Shown here: positions 36,064 through 44,976 of the stretch, in pieces
Position numbering within the stretch: position 1 is the first letter of the stretch
Layout of the letters: each line of letters starts with the position of its first letter
DNA from: Cupriavidus metallidurans CH34
GTDB lineage: Bacteria; Pseudomonadota; Gammaproteobacteria; Burkholderiales; Burkholderiaceae
Length of the DNA: 64,000 bases
Assembly: GCF_000196015.1 (NCBI RefSeq)
Contig: NC_007974.2
Span: 310,001 to 374,000, forward strand
Direction: 5' to 3'
The notes under the pieces: generated by a model
What the model saw: only the letters and a program-made list of their open reading frames with translations
What the model was told of the DNA's origin: nothing
The model's database searches: none
Made by a program: the position numbers and the translations under genes

Positions 36064-37230
36064 ATGACCATCAATAGCAAGGCATATATCGTCGGGGCGT
36101 ACGAGCACCCGACCCGCAAGGCACCGGACAAGACCGTTGCCCAGCTTCACGCGGAAAGCGCCAAGGGCGCGCTCGAGGATGCGGGCCTGTCGCTGGCCGA
36201 CGTCGACGGCTACTTCTGCGCCGGTGACGCCCCGGGCCTCGGCATGGTGAACATGGTCGACTATCTCGGCCTGAATGTGCGCCATGTGGATTCGACCGAA
36301 ATGGGCGGGTCCTCCTACATCGCCCACGTCTCGCACGCCGCGCAGGCCATCGCTGCCGGCAAGTGCAACGTGGCACTGATCACGCTGGCCGGCCGTCCGC
36401 GTTCGGAAGGTTCGAGCGGCACGCAGGCACGCAACTGGGGCGCGAACCTGCCGGACCAGCCGTTCGAGGCACCGTTCAACCCGGTGACGGTCAACCTGTA
36501 CGCGATGGTTGCCCAGCGGCACATGTACGAGTTCGGCACCACGCCCGAGCAGCTCGCGTGGGTCAAGGTGGCTGCGTCGCATCACGCCCAGTACAACCCG
36601 AACGCCATGTTGCGCGAAGTTGTCACCGTCGAGGACGTGGTGAATTCCCCGATGATCTCCGACCCGCTGCACCGGCTGGACTGCTGCGTGGTGTCCGATG
36701 GTGGCGGTGCCCTCATCGTGGCCCGCCCGGAAATCGCGGCCAAGCTTAATCGCCCGAAGATCAAGATCCTGGGCGCTGGCGAGCACGTGAAGGGTTTGCT
36801 GGGCGGCCAGGTGGACCTGTCGTGGTCCGCCGCGCGTTTCTCCGGCGCTGCAGCCTTCGAGGAAGCCCGTGTCACCCCGGCAGACATCAAGTACGCGTCG
36901 ATCTACGACAGCTTCACGATCACCGTGCTGATGCAGCTGGAAGACCTGGGCTTCTGCAAGAAGGGCGAAGGCGGCAAGTTCGTGATGGACGGCAACCTGA
37001 TCTCCGGCGTGGGCAAGCTGCCGTTCAATACCGATGGCGGCGGTCTCTGCAATAACCACCCGGCCAACCGTGGCGGCATCACCAAGGTGATCGAAGCCGT
37101 GCGCCAGTTGCGCGGCGAAGCCCACCCCGCGGTGCAGGTGAAGAACTGCGACCTGGCGCTGGCCCAGGGTACCGGCGGCTACATGGGCTCACGCCATGGT
37201 TCCGCCACGCTGATCCTCGAACGCGAATAA
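36064..37230 (+). CDS. Thiolase-like protein (SCP-x/Ltp2-type) lacking nucleophilic Cys
   Basis: A 388-residue thiolase-fold protein. The usual nucleophile position reads MGGSSYIAH instead of a Cys-containing block, and the usual C-terminal CGHPxG loop reads GTGGYMGSRHGS, so it should not be a normal beta-ketothiolase. The same is true of Ltp2-type proteins, which with a DUF35 partner carry out retro-aldol cleavage of beta-hydroxyacyl-CoAs in steroid side-chain degradation. A DUF35 gene follows 14 bases later. Role as a CoA-dependent aldolase is inferred from that pairing. Confidence 0.8.
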   Translation: MTINSKAYIVGAYEHPTRKAPDKTVAQLHAESAKGALEDAGLSLADVDGYFCAGDAPGLGMVNMVDYLGLNVRHVDSTEMGGSSYIAHVSHAAQAIAAGKCNVALITLAGRPRSEGSSGTQARNWGANLPDQPFEAPFNPVTVNLYAMVAQRHMYEFGTTPEQLAWVKVAASHHAQYNPNAMLREVVTVEDVVNSPMISDPLHRLDCCVVSDGGGALIVARPEIAAKLNRPKIKILGAGEHVKGLLGGQVDLSWSAARFSGAAAFEEARVTPADIKYASIYDSFTITVLMQLEDLGFCKKGEGGKFVMDGNLISGVGKLPFNTDGGGLCNNHPANRGGITKVIEAVRQLRGEAHPAVQVKNCDLALAQGTGGYMGSRHGSATLILERE

Positions 37231-37244
37231 CAGGGATGCCACAG

Positions 37245-37643
37245 ATGACGACTCCTTACGTCCCCACTCCGTACAAGGCTCCCGACGAGCAGCCCGACAA
37301 CACCGCCTTCTGGCAGGCCGCCCGCGAGGGACGACTGCTGGTGCGCCAATGCAAGTCCTGCGGCAAGCCGCACTGGTATCCGCGCACGCTGTGCCCGTTC
37401 TGCATGGGTGACACCGAGTGGAAGACCGCCAGCGGGCAGGGCGAGATCTACTCATTCAGCATCACGCGCCGCGCCGGCCCCAATCCGTTCTGCATCGCCT
37501 ATGTGAAGCTCGATGACGGCGTGACGATGATGACGAATATCGTCGACACCGATCTCGATACCGTACACATCGGCCAGCGCGTGAAGGTGCGGTTCGCCGA
37601 GACCGACGGCGGCGCGCCGGTCCCTGTCTTCGCACCGGTCTGA
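37245..37643 (+). CDS. DUF35 zinc-ribbon/OB-fold partner protein
   Basis: 132 residues from the ATG at 37245 (an ATG at 37236 is also in frame). Four Cys at 36, 39, 50 and 53 (CxxC-x10-CxxC) form the rubredoxin-like zinc ribbon, followed by the OB-fold that begins GQGEIYSFSITRR. Such proteins bind a thiolase-like partner and shape its acyl-CoA site; the standalone form here corresponds to the DUF35 domain of ChsH2. Direct adjacency to the thiolase-like gene supports complex formation. Confidence 0.88.
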   Translation: MTTPYVPTPYKAPDEQPDNTAFWQAAREGRLLVRQCKSCGKPHWYPRTLCPFCMGDTEWKTASGQGEIYSFSITRRAGPNPFCIAYVKLDDGVTMMTNIVDTDLDTVHIGQRVKVRFAETDGGAPVPVFAPV

Positions 37644-37656
37644 ACCAGAGGGAAGG

Positions 37657-38550
37657 ATGCCGATCAGCTACCAGCATCTGCGGAACCGGCCGTTCGCGCC
37701 GGTCCGTCAGCACTACACCGCGCGCGACACCATGCTGTACGCGCTGAGCCTGGGCCTGGGCAATGATCCGATGAATGCATCGGCATTGCCCTTTGTCTAC
37801 GAAGGCGCTGCCAGCGGGCTGCGCGCGCTGCCGTCGCAGGCGGTGGTGCTGGGCTATCCCGGCTTCTGGGCACGCGAGCCAGATACCGGTATCGACTGGG
37901 TCAAGCTGCTGCACGGCGAACAGCGGTTGCGGCTGCACCGTCCGCTGCCCGCAGAGGCAGAGGTTGTCGGTCATAACCGCATCACGCACCTGACCGACAA
38001 GGGTGCCGGCAAGGGAGCCATCATGGTGACCGAGCGGAAGCTGGAAACCGCACAGGGTGAACTGCTGGCGACCGTCCAGCAGGTGTCGTTCCTGCGTGGC
38101 GATGGCGGCTACAGTCAGGCGGACGGCGGGCAACCGAGCGATGATCCACTGCCCGCGCTGCGGCCGACACCTGAAGACAGGGCGCCCGACTTTGTCGATA
38201 CGCAGCCGACGCGCCCTGAAGCGGCGCTGTTGTATCGCCTGATGGGCGATTTCAATCCGCTGCACGCGGACCCTGCCGTGGCGGCGGCAGCGGGATTCGA
38301 GCGGCCGATCCTGCATGGCCTGGCCAGTTACGGCCTTGTTGCGCATGCGCTGCTTCGGCAATGCGCGGGTCACGACCCGGCACGACTGCGCGCGTTCGAT
38401 ATCCGCTTCGCATCACCGGTGTTTCCGGGCGAAACGCTTGTCACCGAGATCTGGCGCGATCCCGCTCAGCCGAACCAGTTCCAGTTGCGCGCCAAGGTGC
38501 TGGAGCGCGACAAGGTCGTGCTCAGCCATGGCTGGGCGGAGATCGCCTGA
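37657..38550 (+). CDS. MaoC-family double-hotdog enoyl-CoA hydratase
   Basis: 297 residues with two hotdog domains. The second has the hydratase-2 motif DFNPLHADPAVAAAAGF with Asp198, Asn200 and His203 as the catalytic set, then RPILHGLASYG. The N-terminal half lacks these residues and is the structural partner, as in eukaryote-type hydratase 2. It hydrates an enoyl-CoA to the (R)-3-hydroxyacyl-CoA, which in this operon would be the substrate for the thiolase/DUF35 aldolase. It starts 13 bases after the DUF35 gene. Confidence 0.88.
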   Translation: MPISYQHLRNRPFAPVRQHYTARDTMLYALSLGLGNDPMNASALPFVYEGAASGLRALPSQAVVLGYPGFWAREPDTGIDWVKLLHGEQRLRLHRPLPAEAEVVGHNRITHLTDKGAGKGAIMVTERKLETAQGELLATVQQVSFLRGDGGYSQADGGQPSDDPLPALRPTPEDRAPDFVDTQPTRPEAALLYRLMGDFNPLHADPAVAAAAGFERPILHGLASYGLVAHALLRQCAGHDPARLRAFDIRFASPVFPGETLVTEIWRDPAQPNQFQLRAKVLERDKVVLSHGWAEIA

Positions 38551-38567
38551 ATATCCAACGAATTACC

Positions 38568-39860
38568 ATGACGACACCCTCCGATTCGACCACCGGCCTG
38601 CCGCTGCCGTCCCGGCAGACCGGCGCCTTGAGCCATATCCGCGTGCTGGATCTATCGCGTGTGCTGGCTGGGCCGTGGTGCACGCAGAACCTCGCCGACA
38701 TGGGCGCGGACGTGATCAAGGTCGAGAAGCCCGGCGCGGGGGATGACACCCGGCACTGGGGGCCTCCGTATCTGCAAGACGAAGATGGGCCCACGAGCCA
38801 GGCGAGCTACTTTGCCGCGTGCAATCGCAACAAGCGCTCGGTGACGATCGACATCGCCAAGCCGGAAGGGCAGAAGCTGATCCGTGAACTGGCGATGCAG
38901 AGCGACGTGGTCATCGAGAACTACAAGACCGGTGGCCTCAAGCGCTACGGGCTCGACTACGACTCGCTCAGCGCGCTGAATCCGCGCCTGATCTACTGCT
39001 CGGTCACGGGTTTCGGTCAGACCGGTCCTTACGCGGCACGTCCCGGCTATGACCTGCTGATCCAGGCCATGAGCGGCCTGATGAGCATCACTGGCCAGGC
39101 CGACGGAGAGCCTGGCGCGGGCCCGGTACGCGTGGGCGTCGCCGTGATCGACGTGTTCACGGGCATGTACGCGACCACGGCCATTCTTGGCGCGCTGGAG
39201 GCACGGCACTTCACCGGCCGAGGCCAGCATATCGATGTCGCGCTGCTCGACGTTGCCATGGCGGTCCTGGCGAATCAGGGCGCGGGATACCTGAACGCGG
39301 GTGTCGTGCCGACCCGCCAGGGCAACACGCACCCGAGCGTCGTGCCGTATCAGGATTTCCCGACGCAGGACGGCGACATGTTGCTTGCCATCGGCAACGA
39401 CGGCCAGTTCGTGCGCTTCTGCGAAGCCGCCGATGTCGACTGGGCGCGCGACGAGCGGTTCGCTACCAACAGCGCCCGGGTCACACATCGCCGGACGCTG
39501 ATTCCGATGATGAGCGAGGTCACGCGGACCCGGCCGACCAGCGAATGGATTCGTCTGCTGGAGGCTGCGTCAGTGCCTTGCGGTCCGATCAACGATATCG
39601 CCCAGGCATTTGCCGACGAGCATGTCCAGCATCGCGGACTGCGCGTTGAGCAGGAGCGTTACGGGGAGGCAGGATGTCCCCCGTCGGATAGCGTGAACCG
39701 GATCTGCAGCACGGCCAGTCCGCTGAGGCTGTCGGAGACGCCCACGACGGTGCGTTACGCGCCACCGGGGCTCGGCCAACATACGGACGAGGTGCTGCGC
39801 GACAATCTCAAGCTTGGTTCCGACGAAGTCGCGGACTTGCGCGCCAAGGGCATTCTGTAA
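38568..39860 (+). CDS. Family III CoA-transferase (CaiB/BaiF)
   Basis: 430 residues from the ATG at 38568. It has the family start LSHIRVLDLSRVLAGPWCTQNLADMGADVIKVEKPG and the catalytic aspartate in GRGQHIDVALLD. It closes the operon and probably activates the starting acid (or recycles CoA from a product), replacing the ATP-dependent ligase common in comparable pathways. It is closely related to the CoA-transferase at 19739. A strong terminator follows its stop codon. Confidence 0.88.
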   Translation: MTTPSDSTTGLPLPSRQTGALSHIRVLDLSRVLAGPWCTQNLADMGADVIKVEKPGAGDDTRHWGPPYLQDEDGPTSQASYFAACNRNKRSVTIDIAKPEGQKLIRELAMQSDVVIENYKTGGLKRYGLDYDSLSALNPRLIYCSVTGFGQTGPYAARPGYDLLIQAMSGLMSITGQADGEPGAGPVRVGVAVIDVFTGMYATTAILGALEARHFTGRGQHIDVALLDVAMAVLANQGAGYLNAGVVPTRQGNTHPSVVPYQDFPTQDGDMLLAIGNDGQFVRFCEAADVDWARDERFATNSARVTHRRTLIPMMSEVTRTRPTSEWIRLLEAASVPCGPINDIAQAFADEHVQHRGLRVEQERYGEAGCPPSDSVNRICSTASPLRLSETPTTVRYAPPGLGQHTDEVLRDNLKLGSDEVADLRAKGIL

Positions 39861-39873
39861 AACAAGCCTTAAA

Positions 39874-39904
39874 AAAACCGGCAGTGCAAGGCACTGCCGG
39901 TTTT
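39874..39904. terminator. Bidirectional intrinsic terminator
   Basis: CCGGCAGTGC-AAG-GCACTGCCGG (39878-39900) is a perfect 10-bp stem. It is preceded by AAAA and followed by TTTT, so it can end transcription of both the operon ending at 39860 and the opposing gene ending at 39916. Confidence 0.92.
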
Positions 39905-39915
39905 CTTGCGTGGTG

Positions 39916-41118
39916 CTAGATCGCCCCTTGCTGGCGTAGCGCTTCCAGTTGCGCCGCGGTGTATCCGAGCTTGCCCAGAATGGCGGCAGTGTGTTCTCCA
40001 AGATCCGGCACGTCACCCATGCGCGCTGGCGCGTTCGTCAGTGTGGCGGGCGGCAACAGGGCCTGGATCGATCCGGCTGGCGTCGCAACGTCACGCCAGC
40101 GTTGCCGCGCTGCCAGTTGCGGATGGTTCCAGACGTCGTGCATGTCGTTCAGCGGTGCGTTCGCAATGCCGCCTTGATCGAGACGTTCGATCAGTTCGTC
40201 GCGTGTCATCCGGTTCAGGTGCTTGCCGATTTCCACGTCCAGCGCCTCGCGATGGTTCACGCGTTCCAGGTTCGTCGTGAAGCGTGGGTCGTTCGCCAGG
40301 GCCGCATCGTCGAGAACGTTCAGACAGAAGCGCTGCCACTCCCGATCGTTCTGCAGTCCGAAGATCACGCTGCCGCCGTCGCCGGTGCGATAGTGGCCGT
40401 AAGGTGCAATCGAGGGATGCGCCAGGCCATGCCGGGCGGGCGGTGTGCCGCCATAGTGCGCGAAGTTCAGCGGATACGACATCCACTCGCCGAGCGCTTC
40501 CAGCATGGTGACTTCCACGCGCTCGCCCACGCCGGTGCGGGCACGCAGCAGCAGCGCCGAGAGAATGCCCGAGTAGGCGTACATGCCGGCCGCGATGTCG
40601 GCGATCGAGATCCCGGCGCGCGACGGCGCGTCCTCCCCGCCGGTGACCGATATCAGACCGGCCGCCGCCTGGATCAGCAAGTCGTAGGCCTTCTTGTCGC
40701 GATATGGGCCGTGGTCGCCATAGCCCGATATGTCGCACACGATCAGCTTTGGAAAGCGGGTGTGCAGCGCGTCGAAGCCTAGCCCGAGCCGGTCGGCGGC
40801 GCCGGGCGCGAGGTTCTGGATCAACACGTCAGCCTCGTCAAGCAATTGCTGAAGGATGTCTGCCGCGTCGGGATGCTTCAGATCGAGCGACAGGCTTTCC
40901 TTGCCCCGGTTGGCCCAGACGAAGAACGACGACATGCCGTGCACGGTCTTATCGTAGCCGCGCGCGAAATCGCCGACACCAGGGCGTTCGATCTTGACGA
41001 CGCGCGCGCCAAGATCGGCAAGCTGACGGCTGGCGAACGGGGCGGCGACGGCATGTTCCAGCGCGACGACGGTGACGCCTTCCAGGGGAAGAACTGCAGG
41101 GGGCACGGCGGGCTCCAT
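39916..41118 (-). CDS. Family III CoA-transferase with Glu at the catalytic Asp position
   Basis: 400 residues: LEGVTVVALEHAVAAPFASRQLADLGARVVKIERPG, VWANRGKESLSLDLK, and GYGDHGPYRDKKAYDLLIQAAAGL are all family blocks. Where the relatives at 19739 and 38568 have LLD, this protein has TMLEALGEWM, so Glu replaces the expected acyl-carrying Asp. This may be a subfamily trait. It belongs to a different branch from the other two. It stands alone, 94 bases upstream of the LysR gene on the same strand. Confidence 0.85.
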   Translation of the reverse strand: MEPAVPPAVLPLEGVTVVALEHAVAAPFASRQLADLGARVVKIERPGVGDFARGYDKTVHGMSSFFVWANRGKESLSLDLKHPDAADILQQLLDEADVLIQNLAPGAADRLGLGFDALHTRFPKLIVCDISGYGDHGPYRDKKAYDLLIQAAAGLISVTGGEDAPSRAGISIADIAAGMYAYSGILSALLLRARTGVGERVEVTMLEALGEWMSYPLNFAHYGGTPPARHGLAHPSIAPYGHYRTGDGGSVIFGLQNDREWQRFCLNVLDDAALANDPRFTTNLERVNHREALDVEIGKHLNRMTRDELIERLDQGGIANAPLNDMHDVWNHPQLAARQRWRDVATPAGSIQALLPPATLTNAPARMGDVPDLGEHTAAILGKLGYTAAQLEALRQQGAI

Positions 41119-41212
41119 TAGGCGTGGGACGCACGGCGTCCGGGATGGCCGAGTATGGAGTGACGTGTGTGACGAAGCCAGTCGATATTTCCTTACACGG
41201 CTTCAAACACAT

Positions 41213-42124
41213 CTAACGCAGGACGGTGTCTGGGAATGACTCGCTGGATTCCGTCAGAAAGCGAATGAACGCACGCGTGTAGTCCGGCAAGCTCTGAAGG
41301 CTGCGCGCGACCACGCGCTGCTCGCGCATGGCCCAGGGTTCGTCCAGCACCACGCCCTCGACGAGCCCTTGCGCGATGGCCGGTGCCGCCACGGAACGCG
41401 GTACCAGTGCGATGCCGGCGCCCTCCTGCACGCAGCGGATCACGGCCGGAAAATTCGGCGCATGCACGCGCACATGCGGGACGATGCCTGCGCGCGTTGC
41501 CATATCCTGCAGATAGAGGAAATTGCTGCTCTTGCTGCCGATCGATACGAGTTCGTGGCGCAACGCCTGGACCAGCGAGACGCTATCGCGCATGCCCAGC
41601 GGATGACGTGGCGGCACCACGAACAGTAGCTCGTCTGCGCCATAGAGGATGGAGTCGAGGCCATGCAGGTCGATGGCGCCTGCCACCAGCCCGATATCGG
41701 CGCGTTGCTCCTGCACCGCGCGAACGCTGTCCGCGCTCAGGTGCTCCTCGAGGTCGACATTGACGTTGGGATAGGCCGCCAGGAAGCGGCTGAGGGCCAC
41801 GGGCAGGTTGCACATGGTGCTGCTGTTCGCGTAAACGCGAATGTGCCCTTCGATGCCATCGGTGTGGCGCCGCATGCCGATCTGCAACTGCTCCACATTG
41901 TCCAGAATCGTCCTGGCGTGCTGCAGCATGGTTTCGCCGGCCGCCGTCAGGACCATGCCCTTCTGCGTGCGATTGAACAGCGGCACGCCGACGGTCTGCT
42001 CCAGATTCTTCAGCCGATAGCTGGCGGAGGGCGCAGTCAGATGCATGTCGGAAGCACCCATCGTCAGGCTTCCCGCCTCGGCAATGGCCACGAAGACCCG
42101 AAGGTCGGTTAACTCAAATCGCAA
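41213..42124 (-). CDS. LysR-family regulator with probable TTG start
   Basis: 303 residues from TTG at 42124: CAGGAGACGACC stands directly before it, and the protein then aligns with the LysR at 29049 (LRFELTDLRVF versus MRFDLVDLNLF). An ATG at 42184 would add 20 residues without a ribosome-binding site. The winged helix (SLTMGASDMHLTAPSASYRLKNLEQ) and ligand domain are complete. It diverges from the Bug-MaoC-Bug operon at 42330, its likely target, and runs towards the CoA-transferase. Confidence 0.87.
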   Translation of the reverse strand: MRFELTDLRVFVAIAEAGSLTMGASDMHLTAPSASYRLKNLEQTVGVPLFNRTQKGMVLTAAGETMLQHARTILDNVEQLQIGMRRHTDGIEGHIRVYANSSTMCNLPVALSRFLAAYPNVNVDLEEHLSADSVRAVQEQRADIGLVAGAIDLHGLDSILYGADELLFVVPPRHPLGMRDSVSLVQALRHELVSIGSKSSNFLYLQDMATRAGIVPHVRVHAPNFPAVIRCVQEGAGIALVPRSVAAPAIAQGLVEGVVLDEPWAMREQRVVARSLQSLPDYTRAFIRFLTESSESFPDTVLR

Positions 42125-42329
42125 GGTCGTCTCCTGTTGCCACGGCGCCGGTCGGTGCCGAGGGGCCAGGGGCGCTTCAGGCATCGCGGTTCGAATTCTT
42201 CTAAGGGGACTCAGTACTTTTCGACTGGCCCGAGCCGCGCTGTCGATTCTATAGTGATCGCTCGCGCCGTGGCATGGCGACATTGCAAAGACGTTACCGG
42301 TCACCACAGAACCGGACGGAGACAACCTC

Positions 42330-43313
42330 ATGATTCCATCGCTTTACCGGCTCGGCGCAGCGCTGATCTGCGCCGGGGCGCTCCTGGCCACCGCAACGCC
42401 GGCAGCGGCTGACGCTGGCTATCCCGCGAAGCCAATCCGCCTGGTGGTGCCCTACGCCGCGGGTGGCCCCACCGATACGTTCGCGCGGGCGCTGGTAGCG
42501 GGCTGGAGCCGGCAATTGAAAGCCCAGATCGTGATCGAGAACCGGACCGGTGCGGGCACGCTGGTCGGTACCGAGTACGTGTCGAAGGCGACCCCGGACG
42601 GTTATACGCTGCTGCTGACCACGGTGGCGCACGCGGTCAACCCCAGCATCCATGACGCACTGCCGTATCGCACCATCGAGGACTTCGCCCCGGTGGGGCT
42701 GGCCGCGCGCGCGCCACTGGTGCTGGTGGTCAACAAGAAGCTGCCGGTGGGGAACCTGAAGGAGTTCATCGCTTATCTGAAGGCGCATCCTGGCCAGGTC
42801 AACTACAGCTCTGCCGGGGTGGGCAGCGCGCCGCATCTCGGTGCGGAATTGCTCAACTACATGAGCGACACGAAGACCGTTCACGTGCCGTATCGCGGCA
42901 GCGCGCCGGCCATGGCTGACCTGATCGGCGGCCACGTGGCTTTCATGTTCGATAGCGCGCCGACCGGGCTGGCCCAGGTCCGTGCCGGTACCGTGAAGCT
43001 TCTCGCCACCACGATGGCTGCGCGCTTGCCGCAGACGCCCGACGCGCCGGCGGTGGCCGAGGTTGTGCCCGGCTACGAGGCCTACACCTGGAATGCCGTG
43101 TTTGCGCCGGCCAACACGCCGCCGGAGGTTATCCGCAAGCTGACGGACACGCTGGGCGCAACGCTCAAGGAGCCCGCGCTGCAGGCCAAGGCCGTCGATC
43201 TCGGGCTGCAGCTGGAACCGAATCCAACACCGCAGGCGCTCGCGCAGTTCGTGCGCGCGGAGATCGCCAAGTGGAAGCCCGTGGCAGTCGCCGCCAACAT
43301 GAAGGCCGACTGA
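42330..43313 (+). CDS. Bug/TctC-type periplasmic substrate-binding protein
   Basis: 327 residues, ATG preceded by ACGGAGACAACCTC. The signal peptide ends AAA-DA, then YPAKPIRLVVPYAAGGPTDTFARA; TPDGYTLLLT follows near residue 87. It is the first gene of a Bug-MaoC-Bug operon opposite a LysR gene. Two different Bug proteins in one operon is unusual and suggests two ligands or a sensor/transport split. Confidence 0.9.
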   Translation: MIPSLYRLGAALICAGALLATATPAAADAGYPAKPIRLVVPYAAGGPTDTFARALVAGWSRQLKAQIVIENRTGAGTLVGTEYVSKATPDGYTLLLTTVAHAVNPSIHDALPYRTIEDFAPVGLAARAPLVLVVNKKLPVGNLKEFIAYLKAHPGQVNYSSAGVGSAPHLGAELLNYMSDTKTVHVPYRGSAPAMADLIGGHVAFMFDSAPTGLAQVRAGTVKLLATTMAARLPQTPDAPAVAEVVPGYEAYTWNAVFAPANTPPEVIRKLTDTLGATLKEPALQAKAVDLGLQLEPNPTPQALAQFVRAEIAKWKPVAVAANMKAD

Positions 43314-43344
43314 CGTCGCGCCGCAGGAAAAGGAAGACCGAACG

Positions 43345-43815
43345 ATGATCAGACACGAACTCTGCGCCCAGCGCTATTTCGAGGATTTCGAAGTCGGGGA
43401 GCGGATGAACCTGCCCTCACGGACGATGACCGATGCGCTGTTCGCCGCGTTTCAGCTGGCCAGCGGCGACAACCATCCCGTGCACTATGACGTGGAGTAC
43501 TGCCGCGCGCATGGCATGCCCCATATGCTGGCGCATGGTTTCCAGGTGCTGATCCAGACCGCAGCGGGCGCCGGCTTGTTTCCGCATATGGTCGAGGAAT
43601 CGCTGAAGGGGTTTATCGAGCAGAGCAGCCGCTTTCTGGCGCCGGTCTATGTCGGAGACACGCTGTATTGCAGCCTGACGGTCAGCGAGCTGATTCCGGG
43701 CCGCACCACCGGCGTGCTGGTGATGCAATCCGAGATCCGTAACCAGAACGACGTGCGCGTCATGGAAGGCACGCAGAAGTACCTGTTGCGCAAGCGGGTG
43801 CCGGATGCGCGTTAG
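43345..43815 (+). CDS. MaoC-like acyl dehydratase
   Basis: A 156-residue single-hotdog protein. YFEDFEVGERMNLPSRTMTDA is the usual MaoC N-terminus. SGDNHPVHYDVEYCRAHG gives the hydratase pair Asp42 and His47, and MLAHGFQVL completes the fold. It would hydrate or dehydrate a CoA ester, possibly a dicarboxylate such as mesaconyl-CoA; the family does not settle this. Its last eleven bases overlap the second Bug gene, so the two are translationally coupled. Confidence 0.85.
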   Translation: MIRHELCAQRYFEDFEVGERMNLPSRTMTDALFAAFQLASGDNHPVHYDVEYCRAHGMPHMLAHGFQVLIQTAAGAGLFPHMVEESLKGFIEQSSRFLAPVYVGDTLYCSLTVSELIPGRTTGVLVMQSEIRNQNDVRVMEGTQKYLLRKRVPDAR

Positions 43816-44782
43816 CACCCGATCCACCCGATTCATTCGGCCCTTCGCTCTGCTCGCGCTCGCCTTGTGCGCGAGCGCCGTGGCGGCGGAAGACAAGTTC
43901 CCGTCGGGCCCGGTCACGCTGATCGTCCCTTACGCGCCGGGTGGCACGACGGACGTCGTCGCGCGTCAGTACGCCGTGGCGCTGCAGACGGCGCTAGGGC
44001 AATCGGTGGTAGTGGAGAATCGGCCCGGCGTGTCGGGAACGCTGGGCGCCCAGGCATTGCTGCGGGCAAAGCCCGATGGATACACGCTCGCCATGATTCC
44101 GGCCACGGTATTCCGCCAGCCGTTCATCCAGAAGACGGCTTACGATCCGGCGAGCGACTTCACATACCTCGCGCGGATATCGGGCTATACGTTTGGCATC
44201 GTGGTGCGTGCGGACTCGCCCTGGCAATCCTGGGCTGACTTCCTTAAATCGGCGCGCGCGGATCCCGGCAAGTATTCGTATGGCTCGCCGGGGCAGTTCA
44301 GCACACCGCATGTCACGATGCTCGAGATCGGCGCGAAGACGGGCATCTCGCTGAATGCGGTTCCATACAAGAGCGATGCCGAGTGCATACCCGCGCTGCT
44401 TGGCGGTCACGTGTCGATGTGCGCGGCGGGCAGTTCTGCCGGGACGCTGGTCGACAGCGGCAAGCTGAGATGGCTGAACCTCTGGACCGAGCGTCGTTCC
44501 ACGCGCTGGCCCGATGTGCCAACGCTGCGCGAACTCGGGCTGGATCTCGTATCGGCGTCCCCCTACGGCATTGCGGGGCCGAAGGGCATGAAGGAGCCGG
44601 TTGTGCGGGTACTGGAAGACGCGCTGCACAAAGCGGCGGTCGATCCGGTTCACCTCGCGGCGCTGAAGCGGCAGGACCAGGCGCTCATGTACATGGATGG
44701 CGCCGCCTACAAGCGTTTCGTGGCGGAGCAGATCTCGGTTGAGCGGGCGATGGTTCAGCGTCTGGGGCTGAAGGCGGACTAG
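43805..44782 (+). CDS. Bug/TctC-type periplasmic substrate-binding protein
   Basis: 325 residues; the start overlaps the MaoC gene by eleven bases. The signal peptide ends VAA-ED, then KFPSGPVTLIVPYAPGGTTDVVARQ. RAKPDGYTLAMIP is the conserved loop. Unlike its neighbours it has three Cys in the mature protein (two near SDAECIPALLGGHVSMCAAG), which could form a disulfide in the periplasm. Confidence 0.88.
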   Translation: MRVSTRSTRFIRPFALLALALCASAVAAEDKFPSGPVTLIVPYAPGGTTDVVARQYAVALQTALGQSVVVENRPGVSGTLGAQALLRAKPDGYTLAMIPATVFRQPFIQKTAYDPASDFTYLARISGYTFGIVVRADSPWQSWADFLKSARADPGKYSYGSPGQFSTPHVTMLEIGAKTGISLNAVPYKSDAECIPALLGGHVSMCAAGSSAGTLVDSGKLRWLNLWTERRSTRWPDVPTLRELGLDLVSASPYGIAGPKGMKEPVVRVLEDALHKAAVDPVHLAALKRQDQALMYMDGAAYKRFVAEQISVERAMVQRLGLKAD

Positions 44783-44796
44783 CCCCCGGCGGCGGT

Positions 44797-44976
44797 TCAG
44801 CGGTCCTGCTGCGCGGGCTTGAACGCCTCGCCTACGACGCGGGCGTTGTCGAGGTACAGATCCCAGCCACCGGCCCAGTAACTGCCCCACCACGACGACT
44901 TGTCCTGGTTGCTGGAAGGGGTCTTGTTGAAGGCTGCGCCGTAGGGCAGGAAGACGGTTTCGACTTGCGTGGACAT
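44797..44976 (-). CDS. Small conserved-looking hypothetical protein, 59 residues
   Basis: A short frame on the minus strand encodes MSTQVETVFLPYGAAFNK, then a Trp-rich segment (SSWWGSYWAGGWDLYLDN) and a charged tail ending AQQDR. It has no signal peptide or membrane helix. The strong composition bias and the clean fit between two stop codons support a real gene, although the ribosome-binding site is weak. I do not recognise a function. It converges with the Bug gene and lies upstream of the cell-wall gene pair on the same strand. Confidence 0.6.
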   Translation of the reverse strand: MSTQVETVFLPYGAAFNKTPSSNQDKSSWWGSYWAGGWDLYLDNARVVGEAFKPAQQDR

